From NCBI RefSeq assembly GCF_000016785.1, contig NC_009486.1, positions 620,001-684,000 of the forward strand: a stretch of DNA of 64,000 bases, in the 5' to 3' direction. The notes beneath the pieces are model-generated. The model made no database searches and was not told the origin of the DNA. It saw only the letters and a list, made by a program, of their open reading frames with translations. The DNA comes from Thermotoga petrophila RKU-1. Its GTDB lineage: Bacteria > Thermotogota > Thermotogae > Thermotogales > Thermotogaceae. Numbering within the stretch: the stretch's first letter is position 1; the number at the start of each line of letters is the position of its first letter. Made by a program: the position numbers and the translations under genes. Of this stretch, positions 33,766-42,499 are shown piece by piece.

Positions 33766-34811
33766 GGATACGTCACCGACTCTCTCATGATGAGTTTTGG
33801 TTTGAAAACATATTTCTCGGGCTTTTCACCATCGATCATCTTCAAAAGGATCTCAACTGCCTTCTTTCCAACTTCTTCTTTGGGATGTTCGAAAGTGGTC
33901 AGAATCTCTCTGAAATCACCTATGGGAGCATCGTCGAAACCTATGACAGAAACGTCTTCTGGTATACTCAAACCCATTCTTTTTGCTGCAAGGAAAAACT
34001 GAAGGGCCGTTGCATCGTTGTAGCAGAAAACTGCGGTTGGACGCTGATCTTTCGGCAAAGATAGGAGTTCAAAGGCACTTTGCATAACGATACCTGTGAA
34101 TTCTGAAACGTGAAAAGATTTCTCGTGGATTTTTTCAAAACCGAGTTCTCTCCCTCGTTTCAGAAAGGCCTGGGCTCTCACAACACTGGGAAGGTGTATT
34201 GTTTTATACAACACAGCCACATTCCTGTGTCCGTACTGATAAAATATCTCCGCTGCTTTTTCTCCTCCGTACCAGTCGTCGAGAACAACACTTCCCACAC
34301 CCTCTATGTCCCAGTTGGTGTGTACCAAAACTACCTTCGTGCCTCTTTTTGCTATTTCTCCTATCAAATCTCTGTTGGAGCGTTTGGTGGCACTGTAGAC
34401 AGGGTCTATTATTAGACCATCCACACCAACTTCCAGCCATTCGTTTATGATCTGTCTCTCTTTGTGAGGGTCCTCAGAAGCGTTTCCAAGAAGCATCTTG
34501 TACCCGTTTGCAAACAGAACCTCTTCGGCGCCGAGTGCTATATATGGAAATATGTAACTTGTGATCTGCTGGACAAGAATGCCAACGACCTTGTTTTTCT
34601 TTTCTATGTTCACAAACGTTCCAAGTCCTGGCTTTCTGATGACCAGGTTTTTAACTACCAGTCTTTCAAGGGCCTTTCTCACCGTTTCCCGACTGGCGTT
34701 GAATCTTTCCATTAACTCTTTCTCGGTGGGGAGTTTGTCTCCGTGTTTGTACTTTCCAGATTTTATTTCATCGATCAGAAATTTTTCAATTATTCTGTAT
34801 TTTGGAAGGAT
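33756..34811 (-). CDS. araR: Arabinose-responsive repressor AraR (GntR wHTH + LacI-type sensor), apparent AUC start
   Basis: Represses the arabinose genes and is released by L-arabinose. A 33-residue stretch before the first ATG (34712) completes the GntR winged helix: LPKYRIIEKFLIDEIKSG, then LPTEKELMERFNASRETVRK. It aligns at once with the N-terminus of Bacillus AraR (MLPKY). Between the in-frame TGA at 34820 and the ATG there is no ATG, GTG or TTG. The codon at the MLPKY methionine is ATC (34811-34809), 5 nt after AGGAGAGGTGAT. Residues from about 75 on are a LacI-type sugar-sensing domain (VVGILVQQITSYIFPYI). Starting at 34712 would lose most of the DNA-binding domain. The gene follows ackA by 17 nt. 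Confidence 0.85.
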   Translation of the reverse strand: MLPKYRIIEKFLIDEIKSGKYKHGDKLPTEKELMERFNASRETVRKALERLVVKNLVIRKPGLGTFVNIEKKNKVVGILVQQITSYIFPYIALGAEEVLFANGYKMLLGNASEDPHKERQIINEWLEVGVDGLIIDPVYSATKRSNRDLIGEIAKRGTKVVLVHTNWDIEGVGSVVLDDWYGGEKAAEIFYQYGHRNVAVLYKTIHLPSVVRAQAFLKRGRELGFEKIHEKSFHVSEFTGIVMQSAFELLSLPKDQRPTAVFCYNDATALQFFLAAKRMGLSIPEDVSVIGFDDAPIGDFREILTTFEHPKEEVGKKAVEILLKMIDGEKPEKYVFKPKLIMRESVTYPKK

Positions 34812-34816
34812 TGCAA

Positions 34817-34830
34817 ATCACCTCTCCTTT
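34817..34830 (-). promoter_or_regulatory. Shine-Dalgarno site that decides the araR start
   Basis: AAAGGAGAGGTGAT on the minus strand is a near-perfect complement to the 16S 3' end. It stands 5 nt before the ATC codon at 34811 and over 100 nt before the first in-frame ATG. It overlaps the ackA stop region. A TTG right after it opens a frame that ends after eight codons. Confidence 0.75.
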
Positions 34831-36040
34831 ACCTGCCAATCTTCTCGACTATTTCTTTCGTATCCCTCGCTATCATGAGCTCCTCGTTTGTTGGAACAAC
34901 CAGTACTTTCACACGGGAATCGAGAGTGGAGATTATGCCTTCCTTTCCTCTTATTGTTTCTTCGTTCTTCTGTTTGTCAAGCTTCACTCCGAGAAATTCC
35001 AGGTAAGAACACACATCTTCCCTTGTGATTGGAGAGTTTTCTCCAACACCGGCTGTGAAGACTATGGCATCAACACCGTTCATCGCAGCAGCGTACGCGC
35101 CTATGTATTTGGCGATCCTGTAGTGGTAGATGTCGAGGATGAGCTTGCACCATTCGTCTCCTTTCAAGGCAGCCTCTTCGATGTCCCTCATGTCGGAGCT
35201 GAAGCCCTTTGAAAGTCCGTAGACACCACTCTTTTTGTTAAGTATATCGTACATCTCCTGGGGGGATATACCTTCTTTTTCCATGATGAAGAAGGGAATT
35301 GCCGGATCCAAATCACCGGACCTTGTACCCATAACGAGTCCTTCAAGCGGTGTGAATCCCATGGAGGTATCGACGCACTTTCCATATTTCACAGCGGCTA
35401 CTGAAGCTCCGTTTCCTATGTGACAGGTGATGATCTTGAGTTCTTCCAGCTTTTTACCAAGGATCTCCGCCGCTCTTTTCGAAACGTACCTGTGACTTGT
35501 ACCGTGAAAACCGTAGCGTCTGATTCTGTGCTTCTCGTAGTATTCGTACGGTATAGCGTAAAGATATGCTTTCTGAGGAATCGTCTGGTGGAAAGCTGTG
35601 TCGAAAACAACCACATTTGGTACTCCTGGAAGGAGCTTCATGGCAGCTTTTATTCCCATGAGATTCGCAGGGTTGTGAAGCGGTGCAAGAGGTGAAACCT
35701 CTTCGATCGCTTTGAGCACTTCCTCGTCCACAAGCACCGATTCTTTGAATCTTTCACCACCGTGAACCACCCTGTGACCAACGGCATCGATCTCCTTTAG
35801 ATCTTTTATGACTCCAAGTTTTTCATCGACCAATGTGTTCAATATGAGTTTCAATGCTTCCTCGTGATCCGGAAGTTCTCTTTCTATCACATACTTTTCG
35901 TCGTTCACTCTGTGAACGAGCCTGCTGCCTTCAATGCCGATTCTTTCTGCGATACCCTTACAAAGAACTTTCTCACCGTCCATCTCGATGAGCTGGTACT
36001 TTATTGAGGAACTTCCCGAGTTTATCACCAGTACTTTCAT
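34829..36040 (-). CDS. ackA: Acetate kinase
   Basis: Makes ATP and acetate from acetyl phosphate, the main energy-yielding end step of fermentation. The 403-residue ASKHA-fold protein begins [19 protein letters not shown] and holds the conserved [11 protein letters not shown] and FHGTSHRYV motifs with catalytic arginine and histidine residues, plus [10 protein letters not shown] near the C-terminus. The start is ATG at 36040, 12 nt after fba. With fba, araR and probably ppdK it lies on one transcript, a mix of lower glycolysis, acetate formation and arabinose control. Confidence 0.96.
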   Translation of the reverse strand: MKVLVINSGSSSIKYQLIEMDGEKVLCKGIAERIGIEGSRLVHRVNDEKYVIERELPDHEEALKLILNTLVDEKLGVIKDLKEIDAVGHRVVHGGERFKESVLVDEEVLKAIEEVSPLAPLHNPANLMGIKAAMKLLPGVPNVVVFDTAFHQTIPQKAYLYAIPYEYYEKHRIRRYGFHGTSHRYVSKRAAEILGKKLEELKIITCHIGNGASVAAVKYGKCVDTSMGFTPLEGLVMGTRSGDLDPAIPFFIMEKEGISPQEMYDILNKKSGVYGLSKGFSSDMRDIEEAALKGDEWCKLILDIYHYRIAKYIGAYAAAMNGVDAIVFTAGVGENSPITREDVCSYLEFLGVKLDKQKNEETIRGKEGIISTLDSRVKVLVVPTNEELMIARDTKEIVEKIGR

Positions 36041-36052
36041 TCTCTCTTCACC

Positions 36053-36994
36053 TCACGCCTTTCCGCTAGATCCGAATATTCTGATTCTCTCTTTGACGAT
36101 TTCTTTCACTTGTTCGAAGACAGGCCCAAAAATCTTTCTGGGATCTATCTGAGACTTGTCTTCTGAGAGAACCTTCCTGAGATACGCAACGAAGGTAATT
36201 CTCAGGTCGGTGTCCGTGTTTATCTTGTTGATACCAAGTTCTATAGCTTTCTTCAACATGTCTTCAGGAACACCTTTCGCGCCGGAAAGCTCGGCACCGT
36301 ATTCGTTCGCCAGTTTCACTACATCCTGTGGAACCATGGAAGCTCCGTGAAGAACGAGTGGTATCTGGGTGTATTCCTTCACTTTCTTCAGTCGTTCAAA
36401 GTCGAGCTGTGCTTCCCCTTTGAACTTGAACGCACCATGACTGGTTCCAATGGCTGGAGCTAAGAAATCCACTTCTGTTTCCTTCACAAATACCTTTGCT
36501 TCCTCTGGATCGACAAGTACGGACTCTTTTTCCACCACGTTGTCCTCTATTCCCTTGAGTTTTCCGAGTTCCGCTTCTACACTTATACCAACCGCGTGAG
36601 CTATCTCCACGATTCTCTTCGTCTCTCTGAGGTTTTCCTCGAAGGGAAGATGTGAAGCGTCGATCATCACCGAAGAGTAACCCGCTTTTATGGCGGCCAT
36701 GATGATTTTAAAGTCCCTTCCGTGGTCCAGGTGGAGTGCGACAGGAACCGAAAGTTTCTCAGCGTAAGTTCTCACCATTTCAACGGCAAGTTTTGCTCCT
36801 GCCTCTATATCGCCTTTTCCTATGTACTTTATTGCCCCTTCCGATGTGGCGACGATGACCGGTGCTTTTTCTTCCTCAGCGGCTTCAAGAATCGCCTGAA
36901 GGAATTCCATGTTGTTGAAATTGAACGCACCAACAGCGTATCTCTCTTTGCTGGCTTTTTCCAGAATTTCTTTTGTGCTCTTTACATAAGGCAT
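36053..36994 (-). CDS. fba: Class II fructose-bisphosphate aldolase
   Basis: Splits fructose 1,6-bisphosphate in glycolysis. The 313-residue zinc enzyme has the metal histidines in VALHLDHGRDF, in GTSHGAFKFKGE and in LVLHGASMVP, and the phosphate-site motif INTDTDLR. The open frame starts at 37000, but ATG at 36994 is 7 nt after GGAGG and gives the family's normal N-terminus (MPYVKSTKE). It follows ppdK across a hairpin at 37016-37038, so transcription may be partly uncoupled, and is followed by ackA after 12 nt. Confidence 0.96.
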   Translation of the reverse strand: MPYVKSTKEILEKASKERYAVGAFNFNNMEFLQAILEAAEEEKAPVIVATSEGAIKYIGKGDIEAGAKLAVEMVRTYAEKLSVPVALHLDHGRDFKIIMAAIKAGYSSVMIDASHLPFEENLRETKRIVEIAHAVGISVEAELGKLKGIEDNVVEKESVLVDPEEAKVFVKETEVDFLAPAIGTSHGAFKFKGEAQLDFERLKKVKEYTQIPLVLHGASMVPQDVVKLANEYGAELSGAKGVPEDMLKKAIELGINKINTDTDLRITFVAYLRKVLSEDKSQIDPRKIFGPVFEQVKEIVKERIRIFGSSGKA

Positions 36995-37015
36995 TGTCAC
37001 ACCTCCTTCAATGTA

Positions 37016-37038
37016 AAGGCCGGGACAAGCCCGGCCTT
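37016..37038 (-). terminator. Hairpin between ppdK and fba
   Basis: AAGGCCGGG-acaag-CCCGGCCTT is a perfect 9-bp stem right after the ppdK stop. The run after it on the minus strand (TTTACATTG) is short of T, so it is probably a partial terminator or an mRNA-stabilising element that sets the ratio of ppdK to fba-ackA-araR. Confidence 0.65.
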
Positions 37039-37041
37039 CAA

Positions 37042-39687
37042 TTATTTCTTGTTTTTGAGAGCTGCCTGAGCTGCTGCAAGTCTGGCAACGGGTACTCTGT
37101 ACGGCGAACAGGAAACGTAGTCGAGTCCGATCTTGTCGAAGAACAGTATGGATCTCGGATCTCCACCGTGTTCTCCACAGACGCCAACTTTGAGATCGGG
37201 TCTTGTGCTTCTTCCTTTCTCTTTACCCATCCTCACCAGTTCTCCAACACCGTCGTAGTCCAGCGTCTTGAACGGATCGTGTTCGAGGATGCCCTTTTCA
37301 AGGTACTCAGGCAGGAACTTTCCAACGTCGTCTCGGCTGAATCCGAAGGTCATCTGTGTGAGGTCGTTGGTACCGAAGCTGAAGAATTCAGCTTCTTCCG
37401 CTATCTGATGGGCGGTGACAGCAGCCCTTGGAACTTCGATCATGGTTCCGATCTTGTAAGTGAGCTCGACACCAGCTTCTTTTATGAGAGCGTCGGCCGT
37501 TTCCTTGATGATCTTCTTCAGGTACCTGAGTTCGTTAACGTGTCCCACAAGAGGAATCATGATTTCAGGTATCACATCTATTCCTTCCTCTTTCTTGAGT
37601 TCGATGGCCGCTCCAATTATTGCTTTGGTCTGCATCACAGCGATCTCAGGATAGGTGATGGTGAGCCTACAACCTCTGTGTCCGAGCATCGGGTTGAGTT
37701 CTCTGAGATTCTCCACGACGTTCTTGAGTTCCTCAAAGGAGACTCCCATCTGTTCGGCAACTTCCTTGATCTGTTCATCTTCTTGCGGCAGGAATTCGTG
37801 AAGAGGAGGATCTATGAGCCTTATGGTGACAGGAAGTCCTTTCATCACCCTGAACAATCCTTTGAAGTCCTCTTTCTGAAGTGGCAGAAGTTCATCCAGA
37901 GCCTTTTCTCTTTCTTCTTTTGTCTTTGCGAGGATCATCCTTCTAACCTTGGGTATTCTATCCTTTTCGAAGAACATGTGTTCTGTTCTGCAGAGCCCAA
38001 TTCCTTCAGCACCGAATTTTCTCGCAATTTCCGCGTCTCTCGGTATATCTGCGTTGGTTCTCACACCGAGTCTTCTGATCTCATCGGCCCACTGCAGAAG
38101 TTCTGCGACTGGTCCTTCAAGACCCTGTGGTTTTATTGTTGTCACTTTTCCAAGGAGAACCTCACCGGTCGTTCCATCGATTGAGATCCATTCTCCTTCT
38201 TTTACAACGACGTCTCCCACTTTGAAGTAGCCTTCCTCAGGATGGACTTCTATGGATTCTGCTCCGACGACTGCTGGCTTACCCATTCCTCTCGCGACAA
38301 CGGCAGCGTGAGAGGTCATTCCTCCTCTGGAGGTCAGAATTCCCTGTGCAACGGCCATTCCTCCGACGTCTTCGGGGCTGGTTTCAGGTCTCACAAGAAT
38401 AACCTGTTCACCTGCTTTACCAAGTTCTTCGGCTTTCTTGGCGTTGAAAACGACCTTACCCGTTGCAGCACCTGGAGACGCAGGAAGCCCTTTCGCGATG
38501 ACTTTTGCCTGGGCCTTTTCTTTTGGATCGAACACAGGATGAAGCACCTGTTCGACGTCTTCAGGTCTCACTCTGAGAATAGCTTCCTCTTTGGTGATGA
38601 GTCCTTCGTGGACCATGTCAACGGCGATCCTGATAGCTGCCTGAGATGTTCTCTTTCCACTTCTTGTCTGAAGCAGGTAGAGTTTCCCTTTTTCGATGGT
38701 GAACTCGATGTCCTGCATGTCTCTGTAGTGTTTTTCGAGTCTTTCCATTATTTCAAGGAGCTGATTGTAGACCTCCGGCATTCTGTTCTTCAACTCTTCA
38801 AGTTTGAGGGGGGTTCTGATACCCGCAACAACGTCCTCACCCTGGGCGTTGGGCAGGAACTCTCCATAAGGTTTCTTCTCTCCAGTGTTCGGGTCTCTTG
38901 TGAAAGCGACACCCGTTCCGGAGTCTTCTCCCATGTTTCCAAAGACCATCGCGACGATGTTCACGGCCGTACCGAGGAGATCTCCCTCTTTGATTCCGTG
39001 AATTTCTCTGTACTTGATAGCTCTCTCGTTCATCCAGCTACCGAACACCGCATCGATCGCAAGCCAGAGCTGTTTCCAGGGATCCTGCGGAAATTCTTTT
39101 CCTTCTTCCTTGTAGATCTGTTTGTATCTTTCAACGAGTTTTTTGAGGTCTTCTGCATCCAGTTCGGTGTCGAGCTTCACACCTTTTTCCTTCTTGAGTT
39201 CTTCGAGTGCCTTTTCGAATTTCTCGTGAGGTATCTTCAGAACCACATCACCGAACATCTGAAGGAATCTTCTGTAAGCGTCGTAGGCAAACCTTTCGTT
39301 GTTAGTCAGTTTTGCAAGACCTTTCACTGTCTCATCGTTGAGACCAAGATTGAGAACGGTGTCCATCATTCCAGGCATTGAAATGGCTGCACCAGATCTG
39401 ACGGAGACAAGGAGTGGATTGTTGGGGTCACCGAACTTTTTCCCGGTAACCTCCTCGAGTCTCCTCATTGCCTCTTCAACCTGTTCTTTCAGTTCTTCTG
39501 GATAAGTTCTTCCGTGGTCGTAGTAGTACTTACAAACTTCCGCAGAAATGGTGAATCCGGGAGGAACAGGAATTCCAAGGTTGGTCATCTCTGCGAGGTT
39601 GGCACCTTTTCCACCGAGGATATCTTTCATGTCCGCTCGGCCTTCTGCCTTACCGTTTGCGAAGAAGTACACGTATTTCTTTGCCAT
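37042..39687 (-). CDS. ppdK: Pyruvate, phosphate dikinase
   Basis: Interconverts phosphoenolpyruvate, AMP and PPi with pyruvate, ATP and phosphate. The 881-residue protein shows three parts: an N-terminal ATP-grasp domain (KDILGGKGANLAEMTNLGIP), the swivelling phosphohistidine domain with GGMTSHAAVVARGMGKP (catalytic histidine), and a C-terminal PEP-binding TIM barrel (LTQMTFGFSRDD; CGEHGGDP). The open frame extends to 39720, but ATG at 39687 has GGAGG upstream and gives the standard N-terminus AKKYVYFF. The enzyme makes PPi in the pyruvate direction of ATP saving, or uses it in reverse, matching the PPi-dependent Pfp in this window. Confidence 0.96.
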   Translation of the reverse strand: MAKKYVYFFANGKAEGRADMKDILGGKGANLAEMTNLGIPVPPGFTISAEVCKYYYDHGRTYPEELKEQVEEAMRRLEEVTGKKFGDPNNPLLVSVRSGAAISMPGMMDTVLNLGLNDETVKGLAKLTNNERFAYDAYRRFLQMFGDVVLKIPHEKFEKALEELKKEKGVKLDTELDAEDLKKLVERYKQIYKEEGKEFPQDPWKQLWLAIDAVFGSWMNERAIKYREIHGIKEGDLLGTAVNIVAMVFGNMGEDSGTGVAFTRDPNTGEKKPYGEFLPNAQGEDVVAGIRTPLKLEELKNRMPEVYNQLLEIMERLEKHYRDMQDIEFTIEKGKLYLLQTRSGKRTSQAAIRIAVDMVHEGLITKEEAILRVRPEDVEQVLHPVFDPKEKAQAKVIAKGLPASPGAATGKVVFNAKKAEELGKAGEQVILVRPETSPEDVGGMAVAQGILTSRGGMTSHAAVVARGMGKPAVVGAESIEVHPEEGYFKVGDVVVKEGEWISIDGTTGEVLLGKVTTIKPQGLEGPVAELLQWADEIRRLGVRTNADIPRDAEIARKFGAEGIGLCRTEHMFFEKDRIPKVRRMILAKTKEEREKALDELLPLQKEDFKGLFRVMKGLPVTIRLIDPPLHEFLPQEDEQIKEVAEQMGVSFEELKNVVENLRELNPMLGHRGCRLTITYPEIAVMQTKAIIGAAIELKKEEGIDVIPEIMIPLVGHVNELRYLKKIIKETADALIKEAGVELTYKIGTMIEVPRAAVTAHQIAEEAEFFSFGTNDLTQMTFGFSRDDVGKFLPEYLEKGILEHDPFKTLDYDGVGELVRMGKEKGRSTRPDLKVGVCGEHGGDPRSILFFDKIGLDYVSCSPYRVPVARLAAAQAALKNKK

Positions 39688-39726
39688 CTTCTGACTCCCT
39701 CCTTTTCCTTTCGTATCCAAGAATTT

Positions 39727-39732
39727 ATTATA
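39727..39732 (-). promoter_or_regulatory. Possible -10 element of ppdK
   Basis: Minus-strand TATAAT lies about 40 nt before the ppdK ATG. No convincing -35 is seen 16-18 nt upstream, so the call rests on the hexamer and its position. Confidence 0.4.
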
Positions 39733-39761
39733 AAATCAAAACCGCACGATTAACTTCGGTA

Positions 39762-40994
39762 TCATTTCACGTTAACATAGAAAACCATCTTCCCATCTTT
39801 GTAGAAGCCCCTCGCAAAGATGTAAGCCTCCTCACCCTCTCCCACAAGCGATTCCATGACAGTCCTCATATCGAGGAAGAGGAAGAAAACGTCGTTCTTT
39901 GCAGGCGTGATATCGAGATTTCTGGGAGAGAACTGATCGCTTTTCAGAACGACTGTGTCTCCCTCTGTGCAAATCGATAATCCATTTTCCAGAACAAAAC
40001 ACCTGCCTTCCTTCCTGTACTGAACTCCCGCGGTTTTTAGAGCATTTTCCACGGCATCAGGAGATTTCAGCATAGCTTTTGCAACAACTTCGATACTGGT
40101 AGGAGTGGATCCGGCTATCAGGTCCATAACTGCCGAAGATACATTCGCACTCAAAAACATTGGAGGCTCGAGTTCTTCAAAGAGATTTTTGACAACTTTC
40201 TCAATGTCCGATTCGGGAAGTTGAACAGGCAGATTCCCGCTTTCCATGGAAAATCCTGCGCTGGAGAGAACGTCTAACAATCCATCGTAATTCTCCGTGT
40301 TAAAAATCACCGTCAATTCTCCGAACATGTAGTAATCGGATGGGACTTTCCTCGGCTGTCCAACTTTTTCGAGGAAGTTTCTGGAAGTATCATCCATTGG
40401 TATGATTTCCACCTTTATCGAGAGATGATCACCCGCGGATTCTTTTGTGCTCACAACGGTGAAGGAATACTTCTCACCTTGCAGCAAACCGTAGCCAAAG
40501 AAATCTGCGGTTTTCAGAGTATCGGGAATCTTTCCCCCACCCTTCAAAGAAGCGTTCACTGCTTTAGCTGTTCCCAAGAAGAGATACCCATCTTTTTCAG
40601 CAACGACCACATCTTCCATTCCCAGCAGATCAACCACGAGAGACTTTATGCTGTCTTTCAGTTTCTTTGTCTTTTCAGACGGTCCCAGAACGAAGCAAGT
40701 GTCTTCGCTGTCGAGCTGTACAAAGAGAAATTCGTGAGAGAGGAGATCGTAGAAGTCGGAAGGCTCTATATCCCTGCTGATAAGCTGGGACTCCAGAACA
40801 CCCTGTATCATCATCTCAAGACCGAGGCTCTCTGTCAGGAAACGGCCGGTAGAAAGGCTTTTGACCTCGGAGTAGAACTCTGATAAATCCTTCACATATC
40901 GAATCACCTTGAAATTCTCCGGTACATAGTTTAATATTTGTGAAAAAGAGAGGGCCGTGAGAATCAGCAGGATAAAAATTATCCCTTTCTTCAT
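39762..40994 (-). CDS. Secreted protein of unknown function
   Basis: I do not recognise the family. The 410-residue product begins with a signal peptide (KKGIIFILLILTALSFSQIL) and has no further membrane segment. The mature part alternates beta and alpha stretches: early NFKVIRYVKDLSEFYSEVKSL, a middle EKDGYLFLGTAKAVNASLKGGG, and a late EGDTVVLKSDQFSPRN. The pattern hints at two similar halves, each with a short strand ending in GD or DG before a helix. It could be an outer-envelope or periplasmic protein. It is transcribed alone, divergent from metF, with ATG at 40994 after GGAGG. The hypothesis of an internal duplication was judged by eye only. Confidence 0.75.
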   Translation of the reverse strand: MKKGIIFILLILTALSFSQILNYVPENFKVIRYVKDLSEFYSEVKSLSTGRFLTESLGLEMMIQGVLESQLISRDIEPSDFYDLLSHEFLFVQLDSEDTCFVLGPSEKTKKLKDSIKSLVVDLLGMEDVVVAEKDGYLFLGTAKAVNASLKGGGKIPDTLKTADFFGYGLLQGEKYSFTVVSTKESAGDHLSIKVEIIPMDDTSRNFLEKVGQPRKVPSDYYMFGELTVIFNTENYDGLLDVLSSAGFSMESGNLPVQLPESDIEKVVKNLFEELEPPMFLSANVSSAVMDLIAGSTPTSIEVVAKAMLKSPDAVENALKTAGVQYRKEGRCFVLENGLSICTEGDTVVLKSDQFSPRNLDITPAKNDVFFLFLDMRTVMESLVGEGEEAYIFARGFYKDGKMVFYVNVK

Positions 40995-41058
40995 GTTCAG
41001 AACCTCCTTCTTTTTTCTTCACCAAAACTTATGATAACACAGGAAAGGAGGTAGCACG

Positions 41059-41904
41059 TTGAGAAAATCTCTCGAGACAGGAAAATGCGTTGTTCTGGAA
41101 GTGTTGACACCAAGAGGCACAAATCTGGATAAATTCATGGAGTTCACCGAAGAAGCCTGGAAGACTGGCATCGACGCGTTCACGGTGACCGACATGCCGA
41201 TGGGAAGAGTGAGAATGGCTCCCTGGGCTGCTTCCCACCTTCTTGTGGAAAGCGGAAAAGATGTTCTCATGCACTTTACGAGGAACACAAGGAATATGAT
41301 AAGAATACAATCTGACCTTCTGGGCTGTCATGCCCTCGGAGTGAAGAATCTGCTCCTTCTGTCCGGAGACAATCCTTCCCACGGTGATTACCCTGAAACG
41401 ACCTCCGTTAACGATATAGATATCTTAGACCTCATAAGACTCACAAAGCTCATGAACGAAGGAACAGATCTTGCCGGAAACAAGATCTATGGAAAAACAG
41501 ATTTCTTCGTCGGTGGTGCGCTGAATCCCTTCAGCGATGAAGACGTAGAAAGGGCCAAACAGAAGATTGAAGCCGGCGTTGATTTCCTTGTCACCCAGCC
41601 GCTTTTCAACAGCGAGGTGGCAAAAAAGATCAAGGAAGAACTGAACACGAAAATTCTCGCTTCTATAGTTTTCTTTGAAAACGCAAAACAGATGAGCTAC
41701 TTCTCGAACGTTCCTGGAATAGAAATACCCGATGAGATAGTGAATTCCGCGGAGAAGGGAGACGATTACCTGAAAGAAAAAAGCTTTGAAAGTGTGCTCA
41801 GATTCGTTGAAGAGACAAAAGATGTACTGGATGGTTTCTACATAGTGGCCATAGTGAAAGATCTCGAAAAAATCAGGAAGGTGGTAGAAATTGCCAAAAG
41901 TTGA
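41059..41904 (+). CDS. metF: Methylenetetrahydrofolate reductase
   Basis: Reduces 5,10-methylene-THF to 5-methyl-THF, supplying MetH. The 281-residue TIM-barrel flavoprotein keeps the catalytic glutamate in VLEVLTPRG and the flavin-site aspartate in LLSGDNPSHGDYP. FFVGGALNPF and FLVTQPLFN are family motifs. The start is TTG at 41059, 7 nt after GGAGG. The next gene begins inside its last codons (14-nt overlap), and metH follows, so the three form a methionine-methylation operon. It is slightly shorter than E. coli MetF (296). Confidence 0.9.
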   Translation: MRKSLETGKCVVLEVLTPRGTNLDKFMEFTEEAWKTGIDAFTVTDMPMGRVRMAPWAASHLLVESGKDVLMHFTRNTRNMIRIQSDLLGCHALGVKNLLLLSGDNPSHGDYPETTSVNDIDILDLIRLTKLMNEGTDLAGNKIYGKTDFFVGGALNPFSDEDVERAKQKIEAGVDFLVTQPLFNSEVAKKIKEELNTKILASIVFFENAKQMSYFSNVPGIEIPDEIVNSAEKGDDYLKEKSFESVLRFVEETKDVLDGFYIVAIVKDLEKIRKVVEIAKS

Positions 41905-42499
41905 AATAGACCCAAAAGATATAAAGATTCCAAACAACGTTTTGAAGTCAAAACTCGGTTTTGGAAGAGCAGAAGAGATACCCGAAGAATTCAGGAAAAT
42001 GGTGAAAAGGGCGTATGAAGAGCTTCACGATGTGGCGAAACCTGTGGTTCTGTGGCGAGATTTCGAGGTGGACGGTTCTCTCTCTTTCGACAACATGGAA
42101 CTCACGGGTGAACTTGCAACGAAACACCTTTCTGGGAGTAAGATCATCACAGTTTTTCTTGCGACCCTCGGAAAAAAGGTGGACAAAAAGATAGAGGAAT
42201 ACTTTAGAAAAGGAGAGGATCTTCTCGCGTTCTTCATCGATGGAATCGCTTCAGAGATGGTGGAGTACGCTTTGAGAAAGGTGGATGCGGAGCTCAGAAT
42301 GAAAAGATCCAACCTGGAGGGAAGTTTCAGAATTTCACCTGGTTACGGTGATCTTCCACTTTCCTTGAACAAGAAGATCGTCGAAATTTTCAAAGATGAA
42401 GTGGACGTCAATGTGATAGAAGACTCCTATGTGCTCGTTCCCAGAAAAACCATCACAGCATTCGTAGGCTGGAGGGAGAAGAATGAGAAACAGACGTGA
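41891..42499 (+). CDS. Free-standing methionine synthase reactivation (AdoMet-binding) domain protein
   Basis: In classical MetH the C-terminal activation domain binds S-adenosylmethionine and remethylates oxidised cobalamin. Here a 202-residue protein provides this domain alone; its conserved part includes SFRISPGYGDLPLSLNKKI, which resembles the RPAPGYPACPDH-like activation motif, and LVPRKTITAFVGW at the end. The C-shaped fold was solved for the T. maritima homologue. The start is TTG at 41891 within the metF end, and its stop overlaps metH by 17 nt. An electron donor for reactivation is not encoded nearby. Confidence 0.88.
   Translation: MPKVEIDPKDIKIPNNVLKSKLGFGRAEEIPEEFRKMVKRAYEELHDVAKPVVLWRDFEVDGSLSFDNMELTGELATKHLSGSKIITVFLATLGKKVDKKIEEYFRKGEDLLAFFIDGIASEMVEYALRKVDAELRMKRSNLEGSFRISPGYGDLPLSLNKKIVEIFKDEVDVNVIEDSYVLVPRKTITAFVGWREKNEKQT

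Noticed and set aside
34800-34818. TTG start for araR directly after the ribosome site
   Set aside because: The TTG opens a frame that ends at TAA after eight codons and does not join the AraR frame.
36973-39381. Plus-strand open frames of 403 and 379 codons opposite ppdK
   Set aside because: Composition is typical of reverse-complemented coding DNA (high Ser, Phe, Cys, His), and ppdK on the other strand is unambiguous.
40995-41058. Possible SAM or cobalamin riboswitch before metF
   Set aside because: The whole divergent intergenic region is only 64 nt, and no conserved riboswitch elements are visible.
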